From the NCBI GenBank assembly GCA_012845835.1, contig JABAKD010000009.1, forward strand, positions 5,581,324 through 5,645,323: a stretch of DNA of 64,000 bases. Reading direction: 5' to 3'. Below the pieces are notes generated by a model. It was given only the letters and a program-made list of their open reading frames with translations, was not told where the DNA came from and ran no database searches. Numbering within the stretch: position 1 is the first letter of the stretch; the number at the start of each line of letters is the position of its first letter. Made by a program: the position numbers and the translations under genes. The DNA comes from Undaria pinnatifida. Lineage: Eukaryota; Sar; Phaeophyceae; Laminariales; Alariaceae. This document shows positions 19,546 to 30,591 of the stretch, piece after piece.

Positions 19546-19791
19546 GATTTTCTGCGCCACGCGCGCCTGCCCTGAAAATCAACGCGAAGCTGTGGTCGTC
19601 AGGGCCGTCAGGGCTCAACCTGTGTTACATTCGTTACACTCGAACTCTGGAAAAACACTATCTCCTCTTTATGCTTTACATGTGTTACCGGGCGTGGCCA
19701 CCTAGCTCGCGTGCTTCAGCGATGCCGGCCCTGCGCTGAGTGGCCCATTCACGGCTTTAGACCATAAATCTCAATAGCGCCACGGCAATGG

Positions 19792-19962
19792 TCCCTCTAT
19801 AGTGCGGGTAGGTGCCAGCCGACACTACCGACGCAATAGCAGCAACCGGCTGTACGCCGCACTGTTGCCACCACTGACTGGTTGTTGCCATATTTTCCAA
19901 GCGATCTCAAGCTATAGCGGGCAACAGGCACTACTAAACCGGCACAACAGGGGGACGGCTAC
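19792..19962. repeat. CCGGCACTAT-type repeat, copy 3 (diverged)
   Basis: Shares TATAGTGCGGGTAGGTGCCA, CCAAGCGAT and GGCACTACTAAACCGGCAC with 9548-9715, including the same internal spacer word. Confidence 0.65.
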
Positions 19963-20876
19963 TGTACTGCAGGACAGAGCAATTAGCTCCCAAAGCGAAC
20001 GTTGGGTGATGTGATCCGTCCAATGTTGGTCGAGCCGCGTTGAGCCAGTCAACTACCACGCGGAAGACGTGAGCAAAGCATGCGACTCGCGAGTTCTCCT
20101 TTTCGCGCACAACGCGCGAGCAATACCCGTACACAGAGCTCCACGCTCCTACGCCTCCTGTACGGTGGTAAGTATGATCGCGTTACTAACCAATGACGAC
20201 TTCGCAGACCACTCAGCAACTCCCGTGGCGTCATTTTTATTCCATCGTCACTTTTACTTGTTTATCTTCTGGACAAGCCGTGGTCATCGGTGTCGTTCCT
20301 TCTTCCCCCCTCTACGTGCCTTTATTTGTTATCGCGCAGATTGTTAGGCATTCTCAAAGCTCGTCGATTGGCATCGAGCAGTGTACGGCGTCAACTACCT
20401 GGGTATGGATAAAACGCACCCGACGTCTGGACACAACACGGATAACATCAACATCGCACCTTCGTCGGCGGTCGCGACTGCGACCCTCAAGGCCGGAGCC
20501 ATGCCGCTGGGTGTCCTGCGGACGAACGCCGGCGTTGGAGGCTGCCTTCGGTTGCTTTCCGATGGCTGCCGGAGACCCTGCGTTCACGAGACGCACGGAC
20601 GGTTTGGCTTTTTATACCTGTGTCCCTTTTTCGATGTTCACCCATGCAAGTGGCCGATCAAACGGGCATATGCCTTGTGGCTTTGTCACGAACACAGGGT
20701 GTGATACACCATGCATGGCATGCTACAGTAGTGGTGCTTAAACGATGCCCGGCTGAGGTCTGCCAACACTGCTTCCGTGCGCCCGCCCTATATGTGCAGG
20801 AGCGGCTTGCGCATAGCTGTGTAGGTCGCGACAGGTCAATTTTCGCACACTGGCCCAAACCAACCCGATCTCTTAG

Positions 20877-20932
20877 GTAACCCGAACCCTAATGCTAACC
20901 CTAACCCCAACCCTAACCCTAACGCCAACCCT
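20877..20932. repeat. Interstitial telomere-like (CCCTAA)n tract
   Basis: About nine units of CCCTAA with single-base variants (CCCGAA, TGCTAA, CCCCAA, CGCCAA). TTAGGG-type telomeres are known in brown algae. It is short and degenerate, so it is a relic of a healed break or of a past insertion rather than a chromosome end. Confidence 0.8.
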
Positions 20933-23130
20933 TTGGGGGGCTCGAGGTCGGCAGGGGCAGTCACGCTGCTCTGGTGGCGTTTTGTAAAAAAAGAACGGAG
21001 GCCCAAAAGCCCAGCCTCGACAAACAAGACCATCGCACTGCCAACGGCCTGCACAGCTAGGGTGCAGGCAGCTTGGGTGCAGGCCGCTGCCGTACGAACG
21101 GGCGCGTCGCCTCCGTGAGGTGTTCCACGCATGTCGCGAGAGACGTTCCACGAACGCCTTTGTGAGGCGTGAGGTGTTTCATTGTTGTTTCGTGCCCGAA
21201 AGACCAGGACTAAACGCTGAACGTTGGAGGGAACGGTTGCCCTTGACCGTTCTATTTGGTGACAAGCGACAAGCTCAACCACACCTTGTTCCCGAAGGTA
21301 CCATACGACCTTCAAGCACAACAAGCAACATCGTACCGCGTGCTACTGCCGTACTAACTGCTGTAATGCACCTGGTTGGTACCTGGCACAAAAAGCAGTA
21401 GTCGTCGTGCGTATCTGGTGCAAGCACCGGCTTTTCTACGTAATACGAGGTACGACGTACAGCGGTATACCACTATGAACTTGAACATAGTTACCGTTAT
21501 TTCATTAATATGAAATATACACGGTATTTATATTTACGTCCACAATGCTACGTACCAGTACAGCGAGTGCAACCGTAACACCGTCAAATACTTGTACTGT
21601 TCGCCGATAGACTACAACAGACAAGCACCAACTAGCAGCAACGACAGGCAGCCTCAACAAAAGCACGTTCACTCGTAGGCCATGCCACGTATCACGTCGC
21701 GGTAAAACCCAGGTACAGACGATAGACCACATGCAGTACGAATGTGATACCAGTGAGTACACCGCACGGACGATAATAAACTCAATACAAAATTTATCAT
21801 GTGTTTGCTTACTCCTATGTTGGCCGCCGTCGACGCAAGGTACGAAGCCTGTGGCACTCCATGTCAAAAGAAGAACAGTTGCCACGACAACGGAGTATGA
21901 CGAAATAGGCGACATGAGTCCTTGGAAGTCTCCGGCTCGACAGGGGCACAGCGTAGAACGTCGCTCATGGAACAGTATGAAGAAGGACAACGAACAACGC
22001 TGAGCCTAAAATACAGGGGGGTATATCAGTTGCCCCCCGGGGTTTCTTCGTATGCTTGTCAGTCTCTTCACACGACAACTCAATCATGTGCCTTCATTCT
22101 GGCTGGCATCCTGAAACGGCACGTTTTAGGCCGATGCATGGCTCACAGCTCAAAGAACGAAGCACAGAGCTAAGAGCACGAGCAGCACGCGATGCAAGCA
22201 CTCAGAGTACTGCTGCTTCTGTACGCCTGATAGATGTTTTGGCCTGTCGTCTCCACCACCAGTGTACTGTCGAAGGCACCTGCTATGAATATCACTGCTA
22301 CTGCTGTCATGATTTACTCGTGGGCAAATGCCTCTCTGCGTAGACGTAGGGGAGGCGGCCAGCAGCCGTGATATGGTGTCACTCTAGTTGACTGCTGTTG
22401 CTGCTACTGCTGGGAGCTGAGCTCGTAAGGTTACGAGAGTATCCACAGATGGATTGCGACGCGCGATGCGGTGAGCAGAAGCTAAAGGGCGCACCTACCA
22501 ATCAGTCGTGTATTAAAAAAAGTAACGCATGTGGTTATATCTTAGATATACGATAGCACTGCTGATACCAGGTAGAAGACATTCGGGCAGCCGTTGTCAA
22601 ATATCACACATACATACCAAGGATCGTGCGGGGCCGCCGATAGCCCGCCCTCCATAATAGTTGCGCAAAAAGGACGTGACTAAGAGAAGGGGAAGGTAAT
22701 GGAGCGTACCAAGAGGTTGAGTTGCTACATGTATTTGAAACATATGGCGTTGAAAATTGTGGGTATTGTCGGGAGTGGTTTTGCGCACAGACCGGCATTA
22801 AGTCTAGTCTAGATGTGAAGGTAGGTGTGGTGCACTGCATAGAGGAAATGGGAAGACGAAACAAAACGCAAATAAGGAGGTTGTGTATAGTTGGGAGAAC
22901 TGCGGGTTGCGAATGGGCGAGAAATAAACGGGAAGAATATGGAAAGAAAGCCGCGGCTGTTTTGAAAAAAAAAGAACGTTGGATGAAACGTAATATATGT
23001 AGACTAGACTAGACTAAGGAAATGTCAATTGGCAACGAACGGTATTATGGTAGCCAGACCTTAGCTGGATCCGGAAAAGGATTCGGATGGCATGACACGC
23101 GCCGAGAGCGCTGAAGGGTGGGAGACGAAT

Positions 23131-23208
23131 GTTGGTTATATAGCACTACCCACTGGCCCACGTAGTCACGTGACTACGTGGGTCATTGGGCAGTTTTATA
23201 TAACCAAC
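23131..23208. mobile_element. 78-bp foldback MITE, copy 1
   Basis: Near-perfect palindrome from GTTGGTTATATAGCACTACC to the complementary ATATAACCAAC end, centred on CACGTG at 23167-23172. The size and full-length inverted repeat fit a foldback miniature element. Confidence 0.8.
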
Positions 23209-23219
23209 AAAAAAAGATA

Positions 23220-23440
23220 TGTTTGCGAGTCCGCCAATTGACTCTCACCGACTTCGTAGCAGGGATCTCCGGGGCTCTCTCCCCTCGCCACGCACTACCG
23301 TAGTACTCAGGAGCAAACTATCATAACCATTCACGTCTCCAGCGCGCACGCTCGCAAAGACGTCATTTATTTCCCTTTTTCTTCTCCCGGAAAAAAGCGG
23401 AATTATGAAGTCGGTGGGATGCGAACCCACGACATGTATG
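23220..23440 (-). repeat. tRNA-derived-looking segment with B-box
   Basis: On the minus strand GTGGGTTCGCATCCCAC forms a perfect T-arm with a TTCGCAT loop and matches the pol III B-box. I find no matching acceptor or A-box upstream, where copy 2 of the foldback element sits instead. A SINE interrupted by the MITE would explain this; it is not a functional tRNA gene. Confidence 0.4.
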
Positions 23441-23446
23441 TATTTT

Positions 23447-23538
23447 GTTGGTTATATAGCACTAGCCACTGGCCCACGTAGTCACTTGAAACCAACAAAA
23501 GATAAACCAGTGGGTAGTGCTATATAGGTCTAACCAAC
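23447..23538. mobile_element. Foldback MITE, copy 2
   Basis: Starts GTTGGTTATATAGCACTAGC and ends GTCTAACCAAC, with CCACTGGCCCACGTAGTCAC and its complement ACCAGTGGGTAGTGCTATAT inside. The centre differs from copy 1 by an insertion. Confidence 0.75.
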
Positions 23539-23692
23539 AACGAATTCCGTTTGTTCTACCACAACTGCAGGAAATAAGCCCGACGTCAGTTAGAGCAGTC
23601 AGACAAAGTCCCTTGCACTAAATACGCGAAAAAGGCAAACCCACACCGAAAGTCAGACCATATCTGCTTCCGTGATGGAAAGCTAGTGGTAC

Positions 23693-24125
23693 TGTTAACG
23701 AATCGAATCGTGGTCTAGTGCCGCGAGGTTTAGAGTCAGGGCGAGGCAAACAAGCCTATCTATCCTACTAGCATTGCAGAATCCACACGCCTGGGCTATG
23801 TCTGCAGCATGCTTCAGATGTTCATAATGACTAACCTCAGAATGGTCGATCCGACCGAGTCCAGAGGGCGCTTGTACGTCTCTCAGAGGAGAAGAAGCAA
23901 AAGCTCCGTGAGTAGGTGCTCAAGATATGCAGTCTCCCAACAAGGCAGGGTATAGATGGTAACGTGATTGCTTATTCGCAGGGTCTATGGACGGGGACCC
24001 AGGAAATTGTGTCCAAGTGGGGCAGCCACACCCGACTTAAGGAGGGGCCGTAATTAAAGCGGCCCTTGCTGTCCCGAAAACGCCTCTGTCATCGTAACTC
24101 TTGAAACTGTCACGGAACCGTAGCA
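23693..24125 (-). repeat. Element A, LTR at the lower coordinate (3' LTR)
   Basis: About 430 bp with TG...CA-type ends; alignable end to end with 27735-28155 with scattered changes and small indels, and more distantly with the element B LTRs. Confidence 0.85.
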
Positions 24126-25601
24126 TCCCCCCTAGCATAATGCGAGTGACAAGGGCAATATGCTACAGCAATCCTGTGACTGTGTAACCAAGGGCAAAGA
24201 GCTGCAAAGCCCCTTACATAAACAGTGACCTCGAGGATAGGTTAACAAACCGAAAGCACAGGGGCCATAGGAGGGAAATCCTCCATACAAGCCCCCCCCC
24301 CCTGCCTTTTCACTGCGTGTATGATCACCTGACCAACATTCAATGGCAAAAAGTCTGCATGTGAGCGAAATTAACTTGCAAGGTGACAGCAGCACGCAAT
24401 TCCACGAAACTGACCCATCTACTCCTTTTTGAGTCTGCCCGTGGACATACAATATGATCATTTACCAAGATTCAACTTCGGTAGCTCAATAAAATACCGC
24501 CAAAGCACGATTGATAAATAAATCCTAAACGTTTGGCACCAGCGGAACTCCGATGCCAGGTATAAAAGCACAAGAAAGAAGCATTTAACACAATAATCTT
24601 CAAATAAAATAAGTGGCCGAAGGTCGAGGCTACAGCGGCACGTATGCAGCTCTCCGTAAGCAACCACTCTCAAGGCCCGTCAAATTCAAGTCATAATCAA
24701 GTAGTAAATACACATCCGTCACTTCTCAAGAGACTTTATACCAATAGCCTCTCTAACTCTTACAAACACAGTGCCGGACCTAGAAATAAGGCACACCCCC
24801 AATGCGCTAATGAAATAGAGTAAACGCAGATGCTCAGAGGAAACCCATTCCAACCAGAAAAACCCCAATGAAATCCCATTCGTATTCCCAAAACAAAACC
24901 ATTGCAGTCGTCGCAGAAAAGATCGCCTCCAAAGTAAGAGCTTAAGAGAAAAAGGCAAAAACAAAACAAAACGAAACAGCCAACAATAACCAAACCACAA
25001 ACCACAAAAAAGAATAGTCAACACGACTACTGAAACCAAAAACAATACCAGTCCAGGTACTGAACGAAGCAGCCGACACGGCTAACAAAAATAAAAGGAT
25101 TCGTCTTCAAGACTCACACACAACGCAAGTACAACAACGTCCACAACGCTGTTGCGTTACAGTAAAACACCACACATTTTTCTGCCCCCTACTGTCCCAC
25201 GCCCGACCGATTGGGGGACTGGTGGTTCCAGTCATGGCCCACAGCAAAACTGCACCCCCCCAAACACTGCCTCCCCCGCTCGTCAAGGTGTAATCATAAA
25301 ACAACGGAAAAGGCAAATCTTCGTCTCGTCGGGTAGGTAGTTGCGCTTCATCTCTGCAACTGCTCCAACTCGAGGCGGGTCAGTTCTTCCCAGTTCTGGT
25401 CGCTGTATCGCACTCACCAGTAGCGGTGTCTGTAGTCGTACACCTGACCCTGCAGTCTGAGACCACCGCCAAAGTCTTTCCATATATGGTGAAACCTATG
25501 GGAAACAGAGTCAAGGCTTGGCGACGAGAGCGGGGGATACGAGGCTTGACTGAGACGGGGACTGAGTTGCTCGCAGGCCCAGGGGGGTTGTACAAGTGCC
25601 A

Positions 25602-25885
25602 GTATAATAAGATTAAGGGGCTGTTACAAACACAGGCCACCCTTTGCAGGTTTCTCTACTAGGCAGGTTCTACGTCGGTCACTCACCTGCAGTACTAGAT
25701 AACCTCTTGTATTAGGTCCACACACGCCACGGACGAACTGAGCAGCGTGCAACGCCGCGAGGCAAAAGCACCATCCCTTTTTTCCTATTCGCACATGCCT
25801 TCAAAGGCATATGAAACCCTTTCATATCCAGCCATATCCCATATCTTACGCCTTGTTAGGCTCCCATAGGAATAGTATAACACTA
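25602..25885. repeat. ~280-bp direct repeat inside element A, unit 1
   Basis: Runs from AAGATTAAGGGGCTGTTACA to TTACGCCTTGTTAGGCTCCC and recurs at 26088-26370 with roughly 85% identity by eye. Confidence 0.8.
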
Positions 25886-26087
25886 GCCCACCCTGATGAG
25901 CCGTATATGCAGAAATATGGAAGATTCGGGGAAGCACCGATTCCACGGTTTAGAACATGACTCGAAGATGCGGCTCTTCACAACCAACTCCCACACCTCT
26001 ATCCTTCGAGGCTATAAAGCCTCAGGGAAAATGCTGCAGCAGAAAACCTCAAACGAGGCAGGTTTGAGACCTGCCAACGACGCCATG

Positions 26088-26370
26088 TAAAGTAAGATTA
26101 AGGGGCTGTTACAGACACAGGCCACCCTTTGCAGGCTTCTCTACGAGGCAGGTTCCGCGTTGGTCACTCACCTGCACTATCTAGATAAGCTCTTGTGTTA
26201 GTTCCACACACGCCACGGATGGACTGAGTAGCGTGCAATTCCGCCAGGCAAAACATCATCCTCTTTTTCCTATACGCACACGCCGTCAAAGGCAAATGAA
26301 ATCCTTTTATAACCAGCCGTATCCCATATCTTACGCCTTGTTAGGCTCCCAGAGGAATACCATAACACCA
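26088..26370. repeat. ~280-bp direct repeat inside element A, unit 2
   Basis: Second copy of 25602-25885, offset by about 486 bp. Confidence 0.8.
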
Positions 26371-26689
26371 GAGTGCAATAAATCCATCCAGTTGCAAGGG
26401 GGTGAAGCTCTTTAGCATCTCATTCTCAGACAACGAGCCTGACTCTACTCCATCATTCGATCTCATCTAGCGGTACCGGAAGGTGAGCTGTTTAGCGGCA
26501 ACTAACGAGAGCGTCAAAACACGAAGAAATTACCGCATCCAACGACAACTTGGGACCGGGACCCCAAGCATACTGCGCAAACTCGTCAGCTAGTGGGTGT
26601 CTCAGAGTAAGGGGTTGGAGGTAGTATCGCTTCACGTTTGCTGTGGACACATTTCAGATGCGATGCTTTCTACCTCGCATCGTTACTTG

Positions 26690-27786
26690 TACGCTAAGGC
26701 CTGTCTGTAATGCTTCCGTGACCCTCCAAGGGTCCGTATAGTGGTTGTGTTGAAATTTTCGCCCTCTGTTGTCACGATGTCTGCTGCTCTCGGACTCGCA
26801 CCAACACGAGGCTTCCTTTCTCGAGGGTGACTCCGGCTGAGGAGGGCCTTGAAATGGAGGCGTTGGCGCGGGCCCTCGCGGTTACCCTCGACTGTGCTGC
26901 TTCTCGAGCGCGAGACGGACTTCTCGCAGGTTCTGCTTGCGTCGCTCCAAGAAGTTGTCTGAGCCACCGCTCTGTTCTGTCTCTGCTGACAAGGGTACCA
27001 AGGCATCTCACGAGGTGCGGGGTTTACGGCCAAACATCAGCTCGAAAAGGATCATGTTCGAGGGGAGGGAGACGTCTGGCAAAGTGCGTTTGATCCAAAT
27101 TGCTGGTGACACGTCTTCGTCCCACCTATCGGGCCACGAGCGACATAACTCTGCCAACAGCTCTTGCAACCAACCCCCCCACATCTCGACAGCTCCTTGA
27201 CCACGTGGGTGATAGGCGGGGCCAAACACTATGTCTGCGTGTAGCCAACGGTATAAGTGTGTCACTACTTCCGCTCCAAACTCTTTTCCACCATCACAAC
27301 GGATCACCCAAGGTACCTCGAAAGTCAGACACAACTTGGTAAGGACCCGTGCCACGCTTGTTGCCTGCTCGATTTCTAGAGGGAATCCGAATGGGGACTT
27401 GGAGGCTCGATCTACTGCCAGTGGGACATACGTGTTGCCGGAAAAAGGTGTGTCTATTAGTAAAATATCCATCTCTAGTTCAGCCCACGGTTCTAGCGGG
27501 CGCCCGGGCAACATTGCGAGACGTCTGCTGGTCGCTCTCTTGCGCCTCCGGCACCCGCACGATAACACGTATTTCTAATATTGCGAGTAACTGCAGGCCA
27601 GTTAAAGTGACCCCTTACCAAGACCAAAGTGGCCCCTACTCCCGCATGCCCGTGTAGAATGTGCACCAAAGCAAGTACATCGGGTACCATGGATTCGGGG
27701 ATGGCTGGCTGTCCATATCTCGGCTTGGACACCATGTTGACGAATCTTGGCCTAGTGCCGCGAGGTTTAGAGTCAGGGCGACGCAA
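26690..27786 (-). pseudogene. Retrotransposon integrase remnant (H2C2 finger, DDE core, C-terminal part)
   Basis: Integrase joins retroelement cDNA to host DNA. On the minus strand a zinc-finger part with HILHGHAGVGATLVLVRGHF lies near 27700-27590. The catalytic core follows in another frame, with MDILLID for the first Asp, IRCDGGKEF for the second and HPRGQGAVEMWGGW for the Glu. The finger and core frames switch near 27575-27585, where the core frame has a stop just upstream, so the protein is broken between the two domains. After 27008 the C-terminal part continues in shifted frames to about 26690. A possible pol tail sits near 25640-25300 beyond more stops. The gene is not functional. Confidence 0.85.
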
Positions 27787-28155
27787 ACAAGCATATCTAT
27801 CCTACTAGCATTGCAGGATCCACACGCCTGGGCTATGTCTGTAGCATGCCTCAGATGTTCATAATGACCAACCTCAGAATGGCCGATCCGATCGAGTCCA
27901 GAGGGCGCTTGTACGTCTCTCAGGGGAGAAGAGAAAGCTCCTTGAGTAGGTGCTCAAGATACGAAGTATCCCAAGCAGTGTATAGATGGTGACGTGATTA
28001 CTTATTCGCAGGGTCTATGGACGGGGACCCAGGAAATTGTGTCAAGGTGGGGCAGCTACACCCAACTTAGGGAGGGGCCGTAAATAACGCGGCCCTTGCT
28101 GTCCCGAAAACTCCTCTGTCATCGTAACTCTTAAAACCGTCACGGAACCGTAACA
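27735..28155 (-). repeat. Element A, LTR at the higher coordinate (5' LTR)
   Basis: Ends ...CACGGAACCGTAACA on the plus strand, which is the TGTTACGG start on the element strand. Confidence 0.85.
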
Positions 28156-28605
28156 GCACTCTTGAAGTGCGCCAGTGCCGGCCGGTATAGCGGAGAAACA
28201 CAAATCGCTGCTGCTGCTCTTGTATTAAAAACAAAATAACAGGGCCATCTCCAACAGGCACGAAAACACACCCACGATGGAAAGAAAGCTAGTATTAGTG
28301 GTATTCCTGAAGCCTGCCAGCGCCGGCTAGTATGGTGGAGAAAAACATTAATAGCTACTGCTGCTGTTTGTATTAAAAACCAAATGCAGGGCCATCTCCA
28401 ACAGGCACGAAGACACACCCACGAATGATTCCACACGTTGTACCACCCACGGACTAAGCCATCCGCCCACGAACCAAACAGCAGTACAGCAGTAAAATTA
28501 GTGTGAGGAGTTTTGTATTGAAATTAATGTGGTATGATAAAAAACAAAAATAACAGGACCATCTCCCACAGGCACGAAAACACACCCACGAGCTATATCA
28601 AACGT
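28156..28605. repeat. Three degenerate tandem copies of a ~130-bp unit
   Basis: The word GGGCCATCTCCAACAGGCAC followed by GAAAACACACCCACGA occurs near 28240 and 28390 and, with changes, near 28555. Each follows a TTGTATTAAAAAC stretch. No gene is seen. Confidence 0.75.
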
Positions 28606-29181
28606 TCTACCCTCCCACGTGCACCCCCACCACCCACCCACCACCCACCGACCAAGTCACTACAGCAGTACAGTAGTGCAGCAGTATGTACGGCGATATA
28701 CCGGTACGCGAGGAGCATTTGGTTGGTTCCGGAGTATTGAGGACTCGTTCGTAGTAAGGTATGAAACGCGGGTGAGGTTCGTTGTTTTACGACCCCCCGC
28801 CATCTCGTGGATCGTGAGCGAGCCGTCACCCACCAAGCACCCACCACCTACCCACGAACCAACCCACCACCACAGCAGTACAACAGCATTGGAGCAGTAC
28901 GTACCGGCCAATCCACAACGGGAGCACAGCTGTATGGCAGTACGCACCACAGCGGTACACCTGTGGGATTTGCACTTTCTTACGATCCTCCACCTTCCGG
29001 GGGAGAGCGCGAGCCGTCCCCGGAGAGGCTTTTCATGCTCCCCGCTCGCGGAGTTGGGACTCGTCGGCCGTTGTTGTGTCCCCGGGGACACCGAGGGCTG
29101 ATGTGTGGGACGGACGTGGCACGGGTGTGCGGTCGCTAGGGGCCGGGTGGCGAGCGGTAGAGCAGAGAGTTGTAAGTGTAC
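28606..29181. other. Spacer between elements A and B
   Basis: CCACCCA-rich low-complexity DNA and CAGTA repeats, with overlapping open frames on both strands. I see no supported gene. Confidence 0.4.
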
Positions 29182-29657
29182 TGTCACGAATCGTGTCCTA
29201 GGCAGTGAAGTCTGGAGTCAGGGTGAAACAAGCGAGGACATTCACGGCGAAGCAGACGAGGATATCTAGCCTACTAGCATCGCAAGGTCCACATACGGGC
29301 TATATCTGTAGCACGCCTCAGGTATTCATAATGACTGACCTCCGAAGGGCCGATACGACCGAGTTCAGAAGGCGCTTGTGCGTTCCTCGGAGAAAGAGAG
29401 TAAGTCCCCTGTGCAGGTGCTCGAGATGTGAAGCCTCGCAAGAAAGTAGTGTGTGAATGGTAATTTGATTGCTTATCCGAAGGGTTTATGAACGTGAACC
29501 CAAGGAATTCATTGATTGGTTGATTGGTTGGTTGATTGGTTGAAGTGTCCGGGTGGGGCAGCCACACCCAACTTAGGTAGGGGACGTAAATATCGCGGCC
29601 CCTACTGTCACGAAAACGCCTCATAGTAGCTCTTGAAATTGTCACGGAACCGTAACA
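29182..29657 (-). repeat. Element B, 3' LTR
   Basis: Starts TGTCACGAATCGTGTCC and ends CGGAACCGTAACA. It contains a (TTGATTGG)n tract near 29514-29540. Confidence 0.9.
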
Positions 29658-30510
29658 TCCCCCCTAGCATAATGCGATGACAAGAGCAATATGCTATGGC
29701 AATCCTGTGCCTGCATAGTCAAGGGTACAGAGCCGCAAAGCTCTTGACAGAAATAATGACCTCGAGGATAGGCTAACAAACCGAAAACACAGGGGCCATA
29801 AGAGGGAAATCCTCAATAAAAACCCTCCCCCCTGCCTTTTCATTGTGTATTTGATCGCCTGACAGTGACCACCATTCAATGGCTAAAAGTCCGTATGTGA
29901 ACGAAATTGACGTGCATGAAAGCAGCACGCAACTCCACGGGACGGACCCGTCTACTGCTTTTTGAGTCTACCCACATACGATATAATCCTCCACCAAAAT
30001 GCAACGTCGGTAGCTCAATCAATAACATACCGCAAAAAGAAGGAAATCACGACGACAGGCAAAGAAATCCTAAACCTTTGGCAAAAGCGGAACTCCGATG
30101 CCAGGTATCAAAACACAAAAAGGAAACATCTGACACAATAAACCGCAAACAAAATAAACGGCTGAAGGTCGAGGATAAGTATGTAGCCCTCACCAAACAA
30201 CCACTTAATAATCCATTTAAAGTCACCTCATACCCAAATAGTGAACACGACCCGTCACTTCTCAAGAGAATGTACCAACAGCCTATCCGACTCTTCACGA
30301 AGCAGTGTCGATCCTAGAACCAGGGTATACCCCCCATGAGCTGTGAAATAGAATCAACGCAGATGCCCAAGAGAAACTCATACAACGAGCAAAAAACCCG
30401 ATGAAATCCCATTGGTAACTCCGAAACACAGCCATGACAATCGCAGAAAGATTGTAGCAATAGTTGAGCCTCCAAAGAAAGAACTGAGTAAAAAAAAGAA
30501 AAAAAAAATA

Positions 30511-30591
30511 GTCTAATTAGTATAGGGGTCAGTACACCACATACATTGTGGCTGTGGAAACCCGAGTTTGATTCTCGGATTGGACACCACG
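30511..30591 (+). tRNA. Complete tRNA-like sequence with encoded CCA, His-type, at the primer site of element B
   Basis: The 81-nt sequence folds as a cloverleaf: acceptor GTCTAAT pairs with ATTGGAC, D-arm GTAT/GTAC, T-arm CCGAG-TTTGATT-CTCGG, then ACCA at the 3' end. A TTGTGGC anticodon loop (GTG, His) is present, but six extra bases (CATACA) sit between the 5' stem strand CCACA and that loop. An alternative fold makes CATACAT the loop, without U33. The A-box TAGTATAGGGG is good and the B-box GTTTGATTC has one change. It ends exactly at the LTR border (30592), so its 3' end is the primer-binding site of the minus-strand element. It is probably a captured primer copy; whether it is transcribed is unknown. 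Confidence 0.6.

Larger units (their letters stand above)
18690..23130. other. Upstream region of the methyltransferase and intergenic DNA; first exon not found
   Basis: The missing N-terminal exon of the methyltransferase should lie here on the minus strand. A minus frame at 20596-20354 starts with ATG and is rich in Arg, Ala and Gly, but I see no donor that would join it to 18689 in phase, so I do not claim it. The long plus frame at 20193-20741 and the minus frame at 21990-21505 show no family features. Repeats in this stretch are listed separately. Confidence 0.4.
23693..28155 (-). mobile_element. Element A: defective LTR retrotransposon, probably Ty3/gypsy-like
   Basis: Direct LTRs at 23693-24125 and 27735-28155 bound an internal part read on the minus strand. 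A primer-binding site (minus-strand TGGTGTCCAAGCCGAG) directly follows the 5' LTR at 27734, and a polypurine tract (minus-strand AGGGGGGA) lies directly before the 3' LTR at 24126-24133. Only an integrase remnant is recognisable; no gag, protease, reverse transcriptase or RNase H is seen, and the integrase begins right after the primer site, so the middle of the element has been deleted. Flanks are GTAC on the left and GCAC on the right, possibly a mutated 4-bp target duplication. Confidence 0.85.

Noticed and set aside
20354-20596. Minus-strand Arg-rich frame as the first exon of the methyltransferase
   Set aside because: Position and composition are suitable for a transit peptide, but no donor in the right phase is visible, so the link is not supported.
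25602-26370. CRISPR-like spaced repeats
   Set aside because: Only two ~280-bp copies inside a retroelement in a eukaryotic genome; repeat length and number do not fit CRISPR.
28140-28436. Repeated peptide CWRWPC-like frame on the minus strand
   Set aside because: Comes from the three tandem 130-bp repeats after element A.
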